A DNA stretch of 64,000 nucleotides from Ochromonas danica (taxonomy: Eukaryota > Sar > Chrysophyceae > Chromulinales > Chromulinaceae), in the NCBI GenBank assembly GCA_015146655.1, contig VKHL01000017.1:124001-188000 (forward strand), in the 5' to 3' direction. A model generated the notes under the pieces. The model had not been told where the DNA came from and ran no database searches. It saw only the letters and a program-made list of their open reading frames with translations. Below are positions 30,549-42,832 of the stretch, one piece after another. Positions within the stretch are counted from its first letter, which is position 1. Every line of letters begins with the position of its first letter. Both the position numbers and the translations under genes were made by a program.

Positions 30549-33500
30549 CTAGAGATGTACTTTAGCTCCCAGAGAAGAAAGAAGATTGGAGCAGAAGTCA
30601 TCGTCTAAAGCAGCTGCAGCCTGTCTTTGCTCATAGAAGGCCGCCTGATATTCATCCTCCTCTCCCTCATCATAGCCATTATCACCGCTTTCCTCGCCTT
30701 CTTCATCGTCACGAAGAGAGCGAGCGAGTGGATGATGGCGTTTGGCAGTCTTGCGACTGTCCACAGCTTGACGAAAGCCTTCATTATCATAATCATCGTC
30801 CTCTTCATCTTGTGAGTAGTCACTATCCCCTTCTCCTGTTAACAGAGCATCACGAATATCCTTGGTACTGATCTCATCGGATCGACGCAAATACTGCTGA
30901 AGAAGCTCTTGTGAAGACTCTTGCTCAACCTGTTCCGAGGGTTTTGCCATAAATGGACCGTTGGCAACCTCAGGTGACTGTTGCTGCGGCAAAGATGAAG
31001 ACGCTGTTGCTTCTGATTGAGAAGGATGGAGAGGCAAAGAGAATTTGGCCGCGGCTTGTTCCAGTTTTGCCTGGAAAGACTCGCGCAGTGCATCGTAATC
31101 TGCCTGGAGCTTTGCCTCGTAGTTCTCGAAACGAGTCAACTTCTGACGAATCTTACTACTATTTCCTTGCGCTGCAGATGTCCCAGTAGGCTTGCTTTGC
31201 TGTGTAGTCACTACAGACGGCTTGGTTTGGTCTCGCAGCAGATGTGGAGGCAAGGGCATGAATCCCACCCCACCATACTTCAAACCAATTTCTTCTCTTT
31301 CCTCACCCAATGAGCTTAATGCTTGCAATACATCACCATCACCAGCTTTCTCTGGCGAAGTGGATGTGCTGTAACGATTAGAGGTTGACTTCCTCATCGC
31401 GCGGTAAGCCATGGCCTTAGAGAGCGTATCGTCTGGTTTTCTCTCACTCTTCGTCTTTTCCATCACTTTGCTGGCTGCTTTCTTGTTTGTCTTGCTTTTA
31501 CCTTGTGGTGGTTTGTTTGTACTCTTGATGGAGAAGGTTTCAGCAGGCAGAGCAGCAAGGGAGGGAATGTGTGTCAGAGAGGGAGGCTGAGGTATTCGAG
31601 GCGGTGCGCGGTATTGGTGGAAATTGAGCACCTGATCGAGAGTGACTCCAGTGGAAGGCGGGGGTATGCCATTCTTAGCAGCCAGATTCCCTGTGCTGAT
31701 AGTGAGAGGCGCAAGAGTCAAGGAGGAATCGACTGCTTCCACCTTCTCTTCCTCCTCCTTTTCCTCCTTCACCACTTCATCGACTTGTTCAATAGGCATG
31801 GAGACTGACTGAACCACAGCATCTGTAGCAGAAGAAGAAGGCATTCGTTGCTTTTCTCTGAGTGACTGCTTGGCACGGTCAATGAGAGACAACAAACTGT
31901 GCTGATCTATCTCTGCTTCGTCTTCTTCCTCTCCCACTTCCTCGCCATCCACTACTTCGTCTTTCTCTCCCTCTTCTACACCTTTAGAAGCATATCTAAC
32001 ACCAACACCAACATGATAATGTCCCTCTTCTCCTTCTCCCTCATCTTCCTCTTCACTGACCAAGTCCAGCGTGTAGTGAGCAGAAGGTCCATCTGCCAGG
32101 TGCATGAACTCTCTCTTGTTCAAGTCGTGGATTGAGTTCAGCCCCGCGGCAGTCAACTTGACGTAATGTTGGAAATAGGGCGTGTTCTTCAGAGCTTTGG
32201 GCAGCTTTTTGGTCAACTTTGATATGATGGCTTTCTTCTTCTGGTTCTCTTTCTCTTCCTCCCCTAACCCTGACCCTGACCCTGACCGTGGTGTGGTACC
32301 TTGATTACTGGGTTGTTTCTTGCTCTTTCTTGTGGGTTCAGCAGGTGGAGGAGGAGCGGCGGGAGTGAGAGCTGGAGTGACAATGTCTAGAGAAGCTGGC
32401 GGAGCTGGCCAGGAGACTTGCACCAAGGGCTTGTCCATGAAGTCCTCGAAGCCGAAGTCTGCCATGAGAGCAGACGGCTGGTCGCTGTAGTTCTCCTTTG
32501 CTGAGGAGATGGCATGGATGACGTCATCATCCAACGCACTATCCTCACTATCTTCTTCCTCTTCTTCTGGTTGGTCTCCTTGTTGACGATTGCTTTCTCG
32601 TTGAAGACGTGCTTGGCGGCGAGCTTCTCGTCTCTTCATGCGTTGCTCTTGTTTCGCCTTTTCTAATGCAGCACGATGTGCTTCCAGCACGTGTTCCACT
32701 TTGAGTCGTCGCGCTTCTTCTTCAGCTGCCTGGGCTCGCTTTTGCATCATTTTCGCGCGTAGCTGAGCCTTGAGGCGTTGCTGTAATAAATGTCGATGAG
32801 CTTCGAGCTCTTCTGCTGTGAGCTTTCCAGCTTTCTTTGGCTGATTCGCTCCACTTGTCCCCACCACCGAGGCCTCTGTCACTGCCCCCACAGGGTTGGC
32901 AAGCCCAGCATTGGCATTGGCAGAGGCAGAGAGCGGCCGCGGAGCCACTGGATGAGGAAATCGCGGCACTGCTGGGCGCTTCTCTGTGGCGATCTTCTTG
33001 CTGTCTTCCTCTACTTGCTTCTTGTTCTGTTCTCTCTCACGCTCTTTCTTCAACGCTGCCGCGGCTCGAAGGGCTCGTTGTTTGGCTGCCTGCCGCGCCT
33101 TTTCTTGCGCTTCTCTCTCTTGCCGCCTCGTCCACTCTTGTAGCCAGTCATCTTCCTTCCGCATCTCTTGCCTTTCTAACGCTTCTCTCTCTTGCTCTCG
33201 CCGACGCTGTCGCTGCTTCTCTTTGGCTTGTTGCAGCGCTTCTTGTCGTTGCTTTTGCTCGCCTTCCAGCTTCTTCAAGAACTCTTCCTGACGTCGTTTC
33301 TGGGCCACAGCCTTCTCCGCTTTCCCCTTGTTGCTCTCTTCTTTGGTTAGAAGGTCTCGATTGCTCTTGGAGGCTTCGAGCATCTTCACTCGACGCTTCC
33401 GCTCGGCCTCGACCTGTCGCACTGTGTCGAGGTGCCGCCTCAACAAGTTCTTGACGCGCTCGTCTTCGAAGTCGTACGTCTTCCTTCGTTTCTTCTCCTG

Positions 33501-34622
33501 CTCGCCATTATTCTGTGTGTTGATCAGGTCCCAATAGCGGCTGCTCTGTCTGAGTAAAGGCATGGGCGGCGCTGCTTTGCTCTCTTCTTTGTCGACCTGC
33601 CTGCAAGGCGACTGCTCCTCCACTATGGAGCCTTCCTGAGAGCTTTCATCATCTCCATGCCCATCAAACTCCGTGAGAAAGAACTGAAGAAAGGAGTTGG
33701 CGATGGAATGCGATCGAAACTTGCGAGACTTGACGAATGTTTTCAATCTCTTCTGGGGTTTCTCCGCCTGTTTCTCCGCGACTATTCTGTTCACCACCTG
33801 GTCCATGCCGACAGTCAGAAAGCTATCAACAGCATGCTGTGCCACTTCTCTTCGTGCAGCGGTGCAGAAGCAGGCGACTTGTTGTACCATTAACCAATTC
33901 TCCATGGCGACTGATTGCACCTGTTTGGATATGAAGTATCGACCTTTCCATAGTGCTGAAGCCCGCTTAGCAAACCTTTTCAGCACATTAATAGCCCAGA
34001 CTGCGGTATACACAGCCTGTTTGGCTGCTAACACCCTGCCCATATCATGCAATGTTAAGATGAGAGAGGAGAGGGACAGGGGGGTGGGGCTCACTTGAGG
34101 AAATTGGTTATGACATCCACAGCACCACCATATTTTCTTCTTCGAAAAGTGCGGAAAAGGGTTTGAATAGTGAGGGCAGAGCTGTACTCGAGCTTGCGTT
34201 TTCGTCTTTGACGGTCACGTTCCCTTTTCGCGATTTTGAGTCTTTGAATCTATGGGGCCAAGAGAAAGAGAAGGAAATGGAGGAATGAGAGTCAAAGAGA
34301 CACGAGATTAAATGACGGGTCTGACCTCGGCCAACTTCTCTTCCAGCTCGATGAGCTGCTGTGCTTCTTTCATCAATTCTTCGCGTTGATTCTTCTCCAG
34401 CACAGGCTGATAGTCATACTTGACTCGTGCTGATGGCTTAGTAGAGGCTTTGTCAATAAGACCTAGTTTCTCCTTCTCATGCTTGAGAAAGCTGCCTGAC
34501 ACGCCTGAAACGAAAAAGCGGCCGCGCAGGGCATTGGCAAATTTGGAAGTGCGGCGGAAACTTCCTTGCAGTCGACCGAGATCTGAAAATTGACGATCAG
34601 TTTCAACACGTAATCCGAACAT
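30549..34622 (-). CDS. IQ-motif, long coiled-coil acidic protein
   Basis: Three exons, complement(30549-34035, 34095-34249, 34326-34622), about 1,312 aa, introns of 59 and 76 nt. Exon 2 encodes an IQ calmodulin-binding motif (LTIQTLFRTFRRRKYG), and exon 3 starts with a second IQ-like helix region (VYTAVWAINVLKRFAKRA). Residues ~280-600 are a highly charged Lys/Arg/Gln/Glu helix typical of a single long coiled coil; the rest is low-complexity with acidic and Pro/Ser-rich tracts and a short SGSGSG repeat. No catalytic domain is seen. Such architecture suits a cytoskeletal or centrosome/flagellar scaffold; that is inference. Start taken at the first ATG in exon 1 (MFGLRVETDRQF); an upstream exon is possible. 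Splice joins preserve frame and the IQ motif. It is head to head with the RING gene. Confidence 0.75.
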
Positions 34623-34832
34623 ACTTTGATCATGACCTGGTAAACTCCACACTCAAATCTAACCTTCACCTTAGACTACCTTGCTATATCGAGTTTCTTG
34701 TCAATTCATTGTTGTCTTAAGCAGTCTTCCCACTCAACATAATAATAATCAGCGTGTAACCGTAACGGGAAGGAAAAGTTCAAATTTCCGAAACTCCCGA
34801 AATCAAGTGTAAAACGCGTTTCTCTGTGGTCC

Positions 34833-34910
34833 ATGGCGTTTATGTGTTTGCTGGGAGATGATGCCGAGCCGGTTGTGTGCGAGAGAGAAGCAGCAGAACG
34901 ATCAGATTAG
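34833..34910 (+). promoter_or_regulatory. Upstream ORF overlapping the RING-gene start
   Basis: An ATG at 34833 (context CCATGG) opens a 25-codon frame ending in TAG at 34908-34910, in a different frame from the main ORF and overlapping its first ATG (34858). If transcribed, it would limit initiation at 34858 and favour the in-frame ATG at 34975. Transcript start is unknown, so this is conditional. Confidence 0.35.
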
Positions 34911-36828
34911 ATCGGATTACCCGGCAACTGATCTGTCTACCTCTGGTGAAGACTTTGTCTGTCTTTTTTTAACCATGAATAATATCCATGGAGCTCCTCG
35001 ATCGAGAGGGCTTCTATCTATTTTTGTTAACTCTGTTTCCTCTACCTTTTCTCTGCGGGAGCCTTTAGAGCTCATCGTGAAGATTGTGGTGGACACTATC
35101 ACCGCGGTGCTGCTAGGAATGTCTTTCCTAGTACAGACCCTCTCTCTCTTGGTCTCTCTGGACTTCGCCTTGAAGATCTTCTGGAGAACCTTCGTGGCCT
35201 TCATCGCCTTCCTAATTGCGCCAATGCTCTTCCTCGTACCCACCGTGTTGGAGAGAAGAGCGGTTTCCTCTTCCATCCTCAACTTTTTCTTGAATCTTTT
35301 ATGGGCTCAGCAGCTCTATGAGATAGACGCTTCGCTCTTCGAGCACCTCTTACAGCTGCCCGTGGCCTGTCTCTACCTTCTGCTGGGCGGAGGCGTTGCC
35401 TGGACTGCAACCTTCATCCAGACCAAGAACCACGAGAATTGCCCTAATGCACGCTTGATACTATCTGGTTTAGTGCTGGCCTTGGGCAGCATGGCGGCTG
35501 TGTCAGTGCGAAATGCTCCTGCGCGTAATGGTGTGATGATGATGCTGATCTTGTTACGCCCCAATATCGAACTACTTTGTCGTGCTGGACATGTCCTTGT
35601 GATCACGGAGACTGAGAATGATGGAGGATTGAGCAAGAGCATCATGGAGATGTTGTTGCACATGATGTGGGCGATCCTGGAATTAGCCTATTTGATGACC
35701 CATCGCCACTCAGCACGTTGGCGCTTCTTCAGACTGTTTCATCTGGTTCTTGATCTTGCCATCCCTGTAAGAAACGTTGTTATCAAGATTATGAATCGCC
35801 GTTATATCGACAAACGATTCCCCAGAGTGACGGAAGCTGAGCTGCAAGAATTGCAAAATGATTCTTGCCCTGTTTGTCTCTCAGCTCATGACAGTTGCAG
35901 CGTGCGCTTGCCTTGCCAGCACTGTCTACACTCTCACTGCCTCACCAAAGTCTTGGAGCAGGGTAGCAGCATCCGACCTAGTCGTTGCCCGATGTGTCGT
36001 GCCTGCTTAGCGCCTGAAGAGGGGGTAGCACCCAACAATAATAATGTCTTGCAGGTACGGATTCTCTCTGGAGGCAGTATACACGGCTTGAGAAACGGTG
36101 CCAACAACAGCCAAAATATCACCAATAATGGAACCCGTGCAAATGCCCCGTCTAGCAACCCAATCCTTTCGGGCACAGGGATAAGGTTACGTGATCGTCC
36201 TATTGTTAACTTCGACAGACGGACAAGATTCAGAGGATCGGGAAGATCGGTCGGTGAGGACCGAGTTACATTTGGTGGGTCGTTTGGACTACCAACTAGG
36301 AGTGGTGGCGCTTCTTCTTCCTCTAATGCCACCAGCTCCTCAGCCGCCGCTAACACGCAAGTTGATCAAGCACAGAGGATGCAGTATGTTCATTGGAATG
36401 GTAGGTCCTCTTCTGCTTGGGCGGATATGCCGCTAGAGGCTTTTATTGGCATGATGGCTGCGGACGTGGAGCAAGCTGAGGAGGATCAACTCCGAGAACA
36501 GCAGCAACAGCATCAAGGTCGTCAAGAACATCCGCAACCAGCTTCTGTTTCAGATGGTGCTGTACCGGCTTCCTCTGAGCCCTCTCCGTCAATGAAGCCA
36601 AGTGCTGTCATTGCTGACAGCCGTATAGAGAATGAAAACCTGACGGTGGAAACGCAATCATCATCTTCCTCCTCGGCTGCCAATGTTCCTGCCTCGGCTA
36701 CATCTCGTAGACGGCGCCGCAAGCTTGAAGAGATTGTGGTGGAACAACGTGACGGGGATAATCGTGAGGGCTCCATCTCCACTGCGCGTGTGACAAGATC
36801 CACTGCGAAGCGCCGCAAGAGCTCGTGA
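34858..36828 (+). CDS. Multi-pass membrane RING-H2 E3 ubiquitin ligase
   Basis: Single exon, 656 aa from ATG 34858 or 617 aa from ATG 34975 (MNNIHGAPRSRG). Residues ~70-320 contain about six hydrophobic spans. A RING finger follows at ~337-380: CPVC, then LPCQHCLHSHC and CPMC give the C-C-C-H-H-C-C-C order of RING-H2. The arrangement of N-terminal membrane bundle, RING, and long disordered C-terminal tail (Ser/Asn/Gln-rich, ending in basic KRRKSS) resembles ERAD ligases of the HRD1/synoviolin or RNF145-like kind, located in the ER membrane. Sequence similarity is too loose to call HRD1. The Lys/Arg-rich SRRRRRKLEE near the end could be a nuclear or tethering signal. Confidence 0.82.
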   Translation: MMPSRLCAREKQQNDQIRSDYPATDLSTSGEDFVCLFLTMNNIHGAPRSRGLLSIFVNSVSSTFSLREPLELIVKIVVDTITAVLLGMSFLVQTLSLLVSLDFALKIFWRTFVAFIAFLIAPMLFLVPTVLERRAVSSSILNFFLNLLWAQQLYEIDASLFEHLLQLPVACLYLLLGGGVAWTATFIQTKNHENCPNARLILSGLVLALGSMAAVSVRNAPARNGVMMMLILLRPNIELLCRAGHVLVITETENDGGLSKSIMEMLLHMMWAILELAYLMTHRHSARWRFFRLFHLVLDLAIPVRNVVIKIMNRRYIDKRFPRVTEAELQELQNDSCPVCLSAHDSCSVRLPCQHCLHSHCLTKVLEQGSSIRPSRCPMCRACLAPEEGVAPNNNNVLQVRILSGGSIHGLRNGANNSQNITNNGTRANAPSSNPILSGTGIRLRDRPIVNFDRRTRFRGSGRSVGEDRVTFGGSFGLPTRSGGASSSSNATSSSAAANTQVDQAQRMQYVHWNGRSSSAWADMPLEAFIGMMAADVEQAEEDQLREQQQQHQGRQEHPQPASVSDGAVPASSEPSPSMKPSAVIADSRIENENLTVETQSSSSSSAANVPASATSRRRRRKLEEIVVEQRDGDNREGSISTARVTRSTAKRRKSS

Positions 36829-37085
36829 TCAAATCTCTTGTGTGAAAGAGTCTATGCACAGGTTGAACATACTGTGCTTCAATTTAGGCAATCAATTTAA
36901 TAGGTCAGACTAGACCTATGGCCAGAGAAGTAACAAAATCACTAAAGTGGATGGCCTCGTTTCTCATTGTACCTTTGCACACGATGAAACGAGCAGCTGA
37001 CTATCTCTTGTATAGGCTTTTGAATAGTATTATTAGTACATTATTGATTGCACCGGCAAAATGCTTTTTAAAAAGGTCGAATAGT

Positions 37086-38087
37086 CTACTCGTTCATCTG
37101 TAGCCGAGCTACTTCATCGCTCACGATGACCCAATCTTCGTCTTCCGCTGCTGCTGAACCTGAACCAGCAACACCCGCAGCTCCTTGCTCCACGACCTCC
37201 TCGGGGGCTGTGCTAGCGGCCGGTGTTGAAGAACTCTGACTAAGACTCTCAGTTTTCGCTCTGGAACTTGATGATGGAGCAGTGGGTGGGGCAGTAGCAG
37301 TAGTTGTGGAAGGTGCAGGAACGGGCGGAATGGCAGCCTTGGCAGGCAGACTGGGGAAGACCTTGGAATAAACCTCAAACCCCTCCAGTGCCGCCTCGAA
37401 GCCAAGCTCAGCAAAAGAAGGATCAAGAGCATACCCACGACCCGTCTTGGCCAGCCAGGTCTTGGTTTCCTCGTCGCGCAGGTAGACGGGCAGACTGACC
37501 CGCGACATCTTCTCGCGCCGTCCGATGAGCTCCAGCAAGACGAGCAAGTGCTTGCCTAGACCGTCCCGCAGAGACTCGTCTTCCACTTGAAAGTCGACAA
37601 CATAGAGGCAAGGCAGGCCTGCCATGCGATCCAAGACCTCTCCCTGCACTGTGAAGCGGAAGTGCACGAGGCCGACGAGGGCGTGGCTGTCCGCCTGCCG
37701 CACTAACAAGAAGCGAGCGCCCTGCTCAGTCAACTCTTGCTCCTTGTCCTCGTCATCCCATCCATACCCTGAGTCGTTGTAGATCTTCTCCATGCGATCT
37801 TTCGTGAGGTCGAAGGCCCAGTGGACCTCTTTGTCCGACAAACGAGGTGTGAAGGAGATCTCCAGCTTCTTCCCTTCATGCTCATATTGTAGAAAGGCCT
37901 TAGCAATGGCCTGTGTGACGTCCTTGTCCTTGCCATTCTCCTGGAAGAGCGCCTCTCGTAGGAGGAGAATGTTCTCGTCGATGGCGGTCGTCTGCCGCGC
38001 TTTGCTCTTCTTGATCGTGTCCGATCCACCCACAGAGCGACTTTTCCCACCACCACGTGCTGTACCACCACCTCCTTGTCCTTTCAT
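37086..38087 (-). CDS. NAA40: N-alpha-acetyltransferase 40 (NatD)-like
   Basis: Single exon, 333 aa, ATG at 38087. NAA40 acetylates the N-termini of histones H2A and H4. The family signature is clear: WAFDLTKDRMEKIYNDSGYGWDD is close to the WAFDLTKxNMxxxYExSxWGW block, followed by ARFLLV, LVHFRF, LYVVDFQVEDESLRDGLGKHLLVLL (acetyl-CoA loop; the usual RRKGLG is here LRDGLG) and SRVSLPVYL. The first 35 residues are Gly/Lys/Arg-rich, fitting a nuclear/nucleolar protein. About 100 residues of Pro/Ala/Ser/Thr-rich tail follow the domain and are not typical. The altered acetyl-CoA loop is worth noting but is probably compatible with activity. Divergent with the first GH36 gene. Confidence 0.85.
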   Translation of the reverse strand: MKGQGGGGTARGGGKSRSVGGSDTIKKSKARQTTAIDENILLLREALFQENGKDKDVTQAIAKAFLQYEHEGKKLEISFTPRLSDKEVHWAFDLTKDRMEKIYNDSGYGWDDEDKEQELTEQGARFLLVRQADSHALVGLVHFRFTVQGEVLDRMAGLPCLYVVDFQVEDESLRDGLGKHLLVLLELIGRREKMSRVSLPVYLRDEETKTWLAKTGRGYALDPSFAELGFEAALEGFEVYSKVFPSLPAKAAIPPVPAPSTTTATAPPTAPSSSSRAKTESLSQSSSTPAASTAPEEVVEQGAAGVAGSGSAAAEDEDWVIVSDEVARLQMNE

Positions 38088-38415
38088 TGTACTTGATTAA
38101 CGGGATATCGGCCTTGTCTGGGATGAACAACACCCTCGAATACACTGCCAGACTCGGAACGTACAAGAACAAGATTCACACACGGCAACTCCACGCCTAC
38201 CCGGCCAGATGGCCAGATTTCAAATTCAAATTTAGGTGTTGACGAAAAGAACGGGTTCTATGGAGAAGGAAGAAACAGTTTTTTCAAAGCACACTTCATC
38301 GCACTGAACGAGGCACTGGGAAAGAAAGTGCCCCTCATAGCGAGAGAGAAGAAAGGACTGAGTGAGTCTATGCATTAGGAGGACTGACACTTCAAATCAC
38401 TACCAACCCTCTACT
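38088..38415. promoter_or_regulatory. Shared divergent intergenic region
   Basis: 328 bp between the ATG of the acetyltransferase gene and the ATG (38416) of GH36 copy 1, so it must hold promoters for both. No TATA box or named motif stands out. Confidence 0.35.
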
Positions 38416-41400
38416 ATGAAATCAACTAATAGTCCTAGACAAGACTGCTTCAAAGAATCCCACAACCGCAAACATGGTCTACGCGCTGTGGAAAAGACCT
38501 CCCACATCTCCTTCAACAAGGAGGACAGCACTTTCCGCCTCTATGCAGGGAACACCATCTATGCCTTTTGTATCAGCCCGGAGCTGGCACTAGAGCATTT
38601 GCACTGGGGCGAGTCTCTCCCTCCAGAGTATGACCTGCGCTACTTGAGCCAAAGCAGTCGCATGACTCACTTCAACACCGTCGAGGCAGCCCCTGATCGC
38701 TTCGGTGGGAAGATCGTCCTAGCAGCTGAGACGTTGAGTGAGATCCAGAAGACGTGGCGTGAGAACAAGGTTTGGGTTCCCACTGAGATGCAGGACCAGG
38801 AGCGCTTCCACAAGCGCAGGCTGGAGAACTACTCCTGGAGGGTGATGACCAAGGTCATGAAGAGGAAGACATGCAGAAACGACTTTAAGCTATCCACACA
38901 CTTCTCAACTCCAGGAGATATTAGTTCCACCAGTACTTCCCGCTCGACCACGACCAACCTTCGTTGCAACTCCGAAGATGTCAAAAGGAACCTCGAGAAG
39001 CGGCTGAAAGATGATCATCATGTCTTGCGAAGAGCATTCTCCAGTTGTGCGTTGGAAGAACAGGAAGAGGATGGGCTAAAGGCGCTAGAGAGAAATCAAC
39101 AGCAAAGCATGCGCTTGGCTCATCAACTTTCCTTTAGTGGAAATGATCACATCCGAGCCTTGGGAAGAGAAGCTGAAGACGTCATCACAAACAAGCAACC
39201 CTTTGCGATGCACAATCGAGCTGAAACCTTTGAACGCAAAATTGGCAAGATTGGCAAGGGAGGGATTTGTTTAGAGTATGCTGACTACGGAACTGGAGAT
39301 TTCCGCACTCCGTCCTTCATGGTGGTCGACAATTACAATGGCAGCGCTATTTCTCCTTTGCGTTATCGACGTCACAAGATCTACGAGGGCAAGTTGCCCA
39401 TGCCAGAGCCGATGCCAGCGATTCGCTGTCAGAGTGACTCCGAAGCGAGTACATTGGTTGTAACCTTAGCGGATGCAATCACAGCGCTCGAAGTGGATAT
39501 CATTTATGTGTGCATGCACAACTATGATGTCATTCTTCGCCGAGTCGTATTTCGCAACGTCGACAAGCGAGATACTTGCTCCACGGTGATGCTTGCAGGA
39601 AGCAAAGGCGAATATCAATGTGGAAGCAGCAAAGTAGTTCTTAAAGCAACATCATTCTCATTGGATTTTGAAGCAGAAGCTGACCCCTTCCACCTGGTGC
39701 AACTGAGTGGATCATGGGCAAGAGAGAGGTACGTGGTCGAATCGAAGCTTACTCATGGAATGCAAAGCTTTGGGTCCACAAGAGGCGTTTCCAGTCATCA
39801 GCATAACCCATTTGCTGCGATTACCTTCGGTGCACCAAATGAAAACCATGGAGAAGTACGAGGATTTGCTCTGGTCTACAGCGGTAACTTCATGTTTGAG
39901 GCGGAACAAGGAGAGCTGGGAAGGTTGAGAGTGATGATGGGAGTGCATCATGGGATGTCATGGCATTTAGGACCTGGAGAATCGTGTTCGACTCCAGAGG
40001 TCGCTCTTATCCGATCATCTAATGGACTGGGAGGTATGTCTCGAACTATGCATCGTCTGATCCTTGATCGTCTTATTCCACCGAGCTGGGCGGACGCAAA
40101 TCCTCCCATTTTGCTCAACACGTGGGAGGCCAAATATTTCCATGTCAACCATGACAATGTTATTGATATGGCCAGACAGGTATTCTAGATTTATAGTTGA
40201 ATCCGCGGTGGCAAAATCTGACTTGAGTTGCATTTTGCAACTTATCATAGGCCGCACGAGTAGGAATAGATCTACTTGTTTTGGACGACGGATGGTTCGG
40301 TAAGCGCGATGACGACAGCTCCAGTCTTGGTGATTGGATTGTCAATTTGGAGAAATTTCCGCTTGGTTTGAAAGGTCTTGTAGAAGAGATCAATGCCATG
40401 GGACTCAAATTTGGTTTGTGGTTTGAGCCAGAGATGGTATCCGAGCAATCGGTAAGGATGAATAGGCAACGATATCTGTCGATACCTTCTGCATTGTTTG
40501 ATTTGAATGCGACAGGCTCTCTACGCAGCACATCCTGACTGGTATCTTCATGTGCCAGGCAGACCTCGTCAGCTGGGAAGGAATCAAATGGTATTGGATA
40601 TCTCCAGACAAGATGTACGGGACTATCTTTTCAACTCCCTCCAGGCTGTCCTTAATAGCGCAAACATCGAGTACATCAAATGGGATATGAATCGACCATT
40701 GACAGAAGTTTACTCAGCAGACAGCAGCAATCCCCAAATCTGGCAAACCGAGACAAGTCACTACTATGTGTTGGGTCTATATGATCTGCAGAATAGAATT
40801 GCGAAGGCCTTCCCTCACATCCTCTTCGAGAACTGTGCTTCTGGTGGAGGTCGCTTTGATCTCGGTATGCTTTACTTCAGCCCGCAGATCTGGTGCTCGG
40901 ACAACACAGATGCTCTTGTTCGCATGCGCATCCAATACGGCACTTCTCTTGCCTATCCTGCTCGTTGCATTGGAGCTCACGTCTCCATCGTGCCCAATCA
41001 TGTCACAGGCAATACAACTCGCCTTCGCACTCGAGGCTTTGTTGCTATGTGTGGCACCTTTGGCTATGAGCTCGACATCTCTGCGGTCACTCCAGCAGAC
41101 CGTCTCATCTTCCAGAAACAATGCGAATTTTACCGTCAGATTGCTCCCATTGTTCGTTGGGGAGAAGTCTATCGTCTATGGGATCCTTTCAAGGTAAGAA
41201 CAACTGATACTGTCTGAAAGTCTGTCTGAAAGAGTACTTCCTGTTACTTCAGAGAAACTTGGCTGCGTGGATGTATGTTACGAGGGACAAGGAGAAAGCT
41301 GTCGTCTTCGCATTTTCTGTCAATAGCGATCACTGGAGTGATCTCGTCCCAAGGCAAGGAGGCTTGCTAGATACTTCACAATAGGGGATTGATTCTGATA

Positions 41401-41814
41401 TTTTCCTTATCACTGCACACGCATGCTCCACACCGTGCGATTGTGTCTTGTAGGCTGATCCTGCAAGGATTGGAGAAAAACGCGGACTACATCGTGAGCG
41501 AGCCCATCCCCAACAACGTCACTCAGAGTACTGGTAGCCTCATGATTATCGAGACTCCAGTCCCCGTCTATCAGCTGGGAATGCCAAGCGCCAAGCTGCA
41601 AGGAGGAGTCCTTATGACTGCGGGGCTGCCCATCAAGTTCTACACCTTGGATGACTCAGTCGTCTTCACTCTCCGAAGAGCAGAGACATGTCCTCTCAAA
41701 GGAAAGCTTCACTACGCATTCAATGCTTGGAGAGAAGAAGCGGAGCGTGGACGAGGAACGAAGACTCGCACTCCAAGAAGAGAGCAAGCCCGCGCCTCAT
41801 GGAATCTGCTCTAA
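38416..41814 (+). CDS. GH36 alpha-galactosidase, copy 1
   Basis: Five exons, join(38416-40179, 40251-40451, 40516-41193, 41253-41353, 41454-41814), 1,034 aa. GH36 enzymes remove terminal alpha-galactose from oligosaccharides such as raffinose by a retaining mechanism. The domain order is the N-terminal beta-supersandwich ([34 protein letters not shown]), then the barrel: [38 protein letters not shown] with the nucleophile Asp, and [17 protein letters not shown] with the acid/base Asp, then a C-terminal beta domain. A non-conserved Ser/Arg-rich insert sits at about residues 150-260. No signal peptide, so cytosolic. Intron 4 is best read as GC-AG (AAG|GCAAGG...TGTAG), since only that join restores VPRLILQGL. 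A second copy lies tail to tail downstream. Confidence 0.88.
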
Positions 41815-42832
41815 TCTCATGGTCTAACCATTTCACAAATTAGGATCAATAACTACATCCAACACTAAAGCAATCATCTATCAGCTCATTAACATAAGCA
41901 TCAATTGATTGAAGAACTCTTCGAAACAACCAATAAATCAGAAATAGCCCATATATTGATAGCCACTATATGTTGCTATTACGAATCAATCTAATTGGAG
42001 ATGAAGGAGGGAATGAAAGTCACAATCATCGAAGAACTAGTAGTACCTCTCACCACAAATCTATCTTTATTAAATGATATGACATGATCATACCGTCAAG
42101 TCAATGAATGTCTTCGCCGAGCAGTTGGCGAAGAATGCGACTGATCAGAGGGATCGAGGCAAAGTCAGACAGACAGACAGGCAACAGGAGGAAGACAGCC
42201 GCAGATTGGACATGCAGAACAGCGAGCCGGTCGCTATCATAGCCATAATCAAACCTACTGAAATACTTAGAGTCGCCCCCAGTCAATGCAATGCATAGGC
42301 TAGTACATTGTAACTGTGCACATCGTTCTTCACAACACACTGGAAAGTCATTCTATTGCTTTCACTAATGAAGCGCTGTGAGTTTTCATCTCTCATTGCT
42401 GACCATCTTCTAAAGAGCTGATGAACTTTTGATATATTTTCATTGTTTCCTTCCAGACGCAGCAGTTGAATTGCCTAGCATGTCACTCTCAAGAGATAGT
42501 CTATATGAAGTTAAGCATTTCTGTTTCAATGTCATCGTCTTTAAGGAGAGAAACTACAGTTCGAGAACAGCAGTGAAATACCCAGGGGTATCCATCGGAG
42601 GCGTCTGTAATTAGTCATCAATCAAGTCATCCATCATCCCTCCCTTTTTCACCAGTTTTGTTAACTTAATAAGAAACTCTTCTGTGGAATCCATATGGAA
42701 TGATCCATGTCGGCTTTTATTCATCACTTGTTCCTCTATGCTAAATCCTTGAAATGAACAGAGAGATTTCGCAGCTGTGCCGAGATCGCCTCTTCTTGTT
42801 GGCACTGATTGATCTCAACAGATGATGTTGGG
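41815..42832. other. Spacer between tail-to-tail GH36 genes
   Basis: AT-rich sequence holding the 3' flanks of both GH36 genes. A short CAGACAGACAGACAGG run lies near 42168. Only short frames without similarity are present; no hairpin joining the two genes was noticed. Confidence 0.4.

Noticed and set aside
32837-33454. 205-codon plus-strand Ser/Leu-rich frame
   Set aside because: Antisense of the charged coiled coil in the IQ gene.
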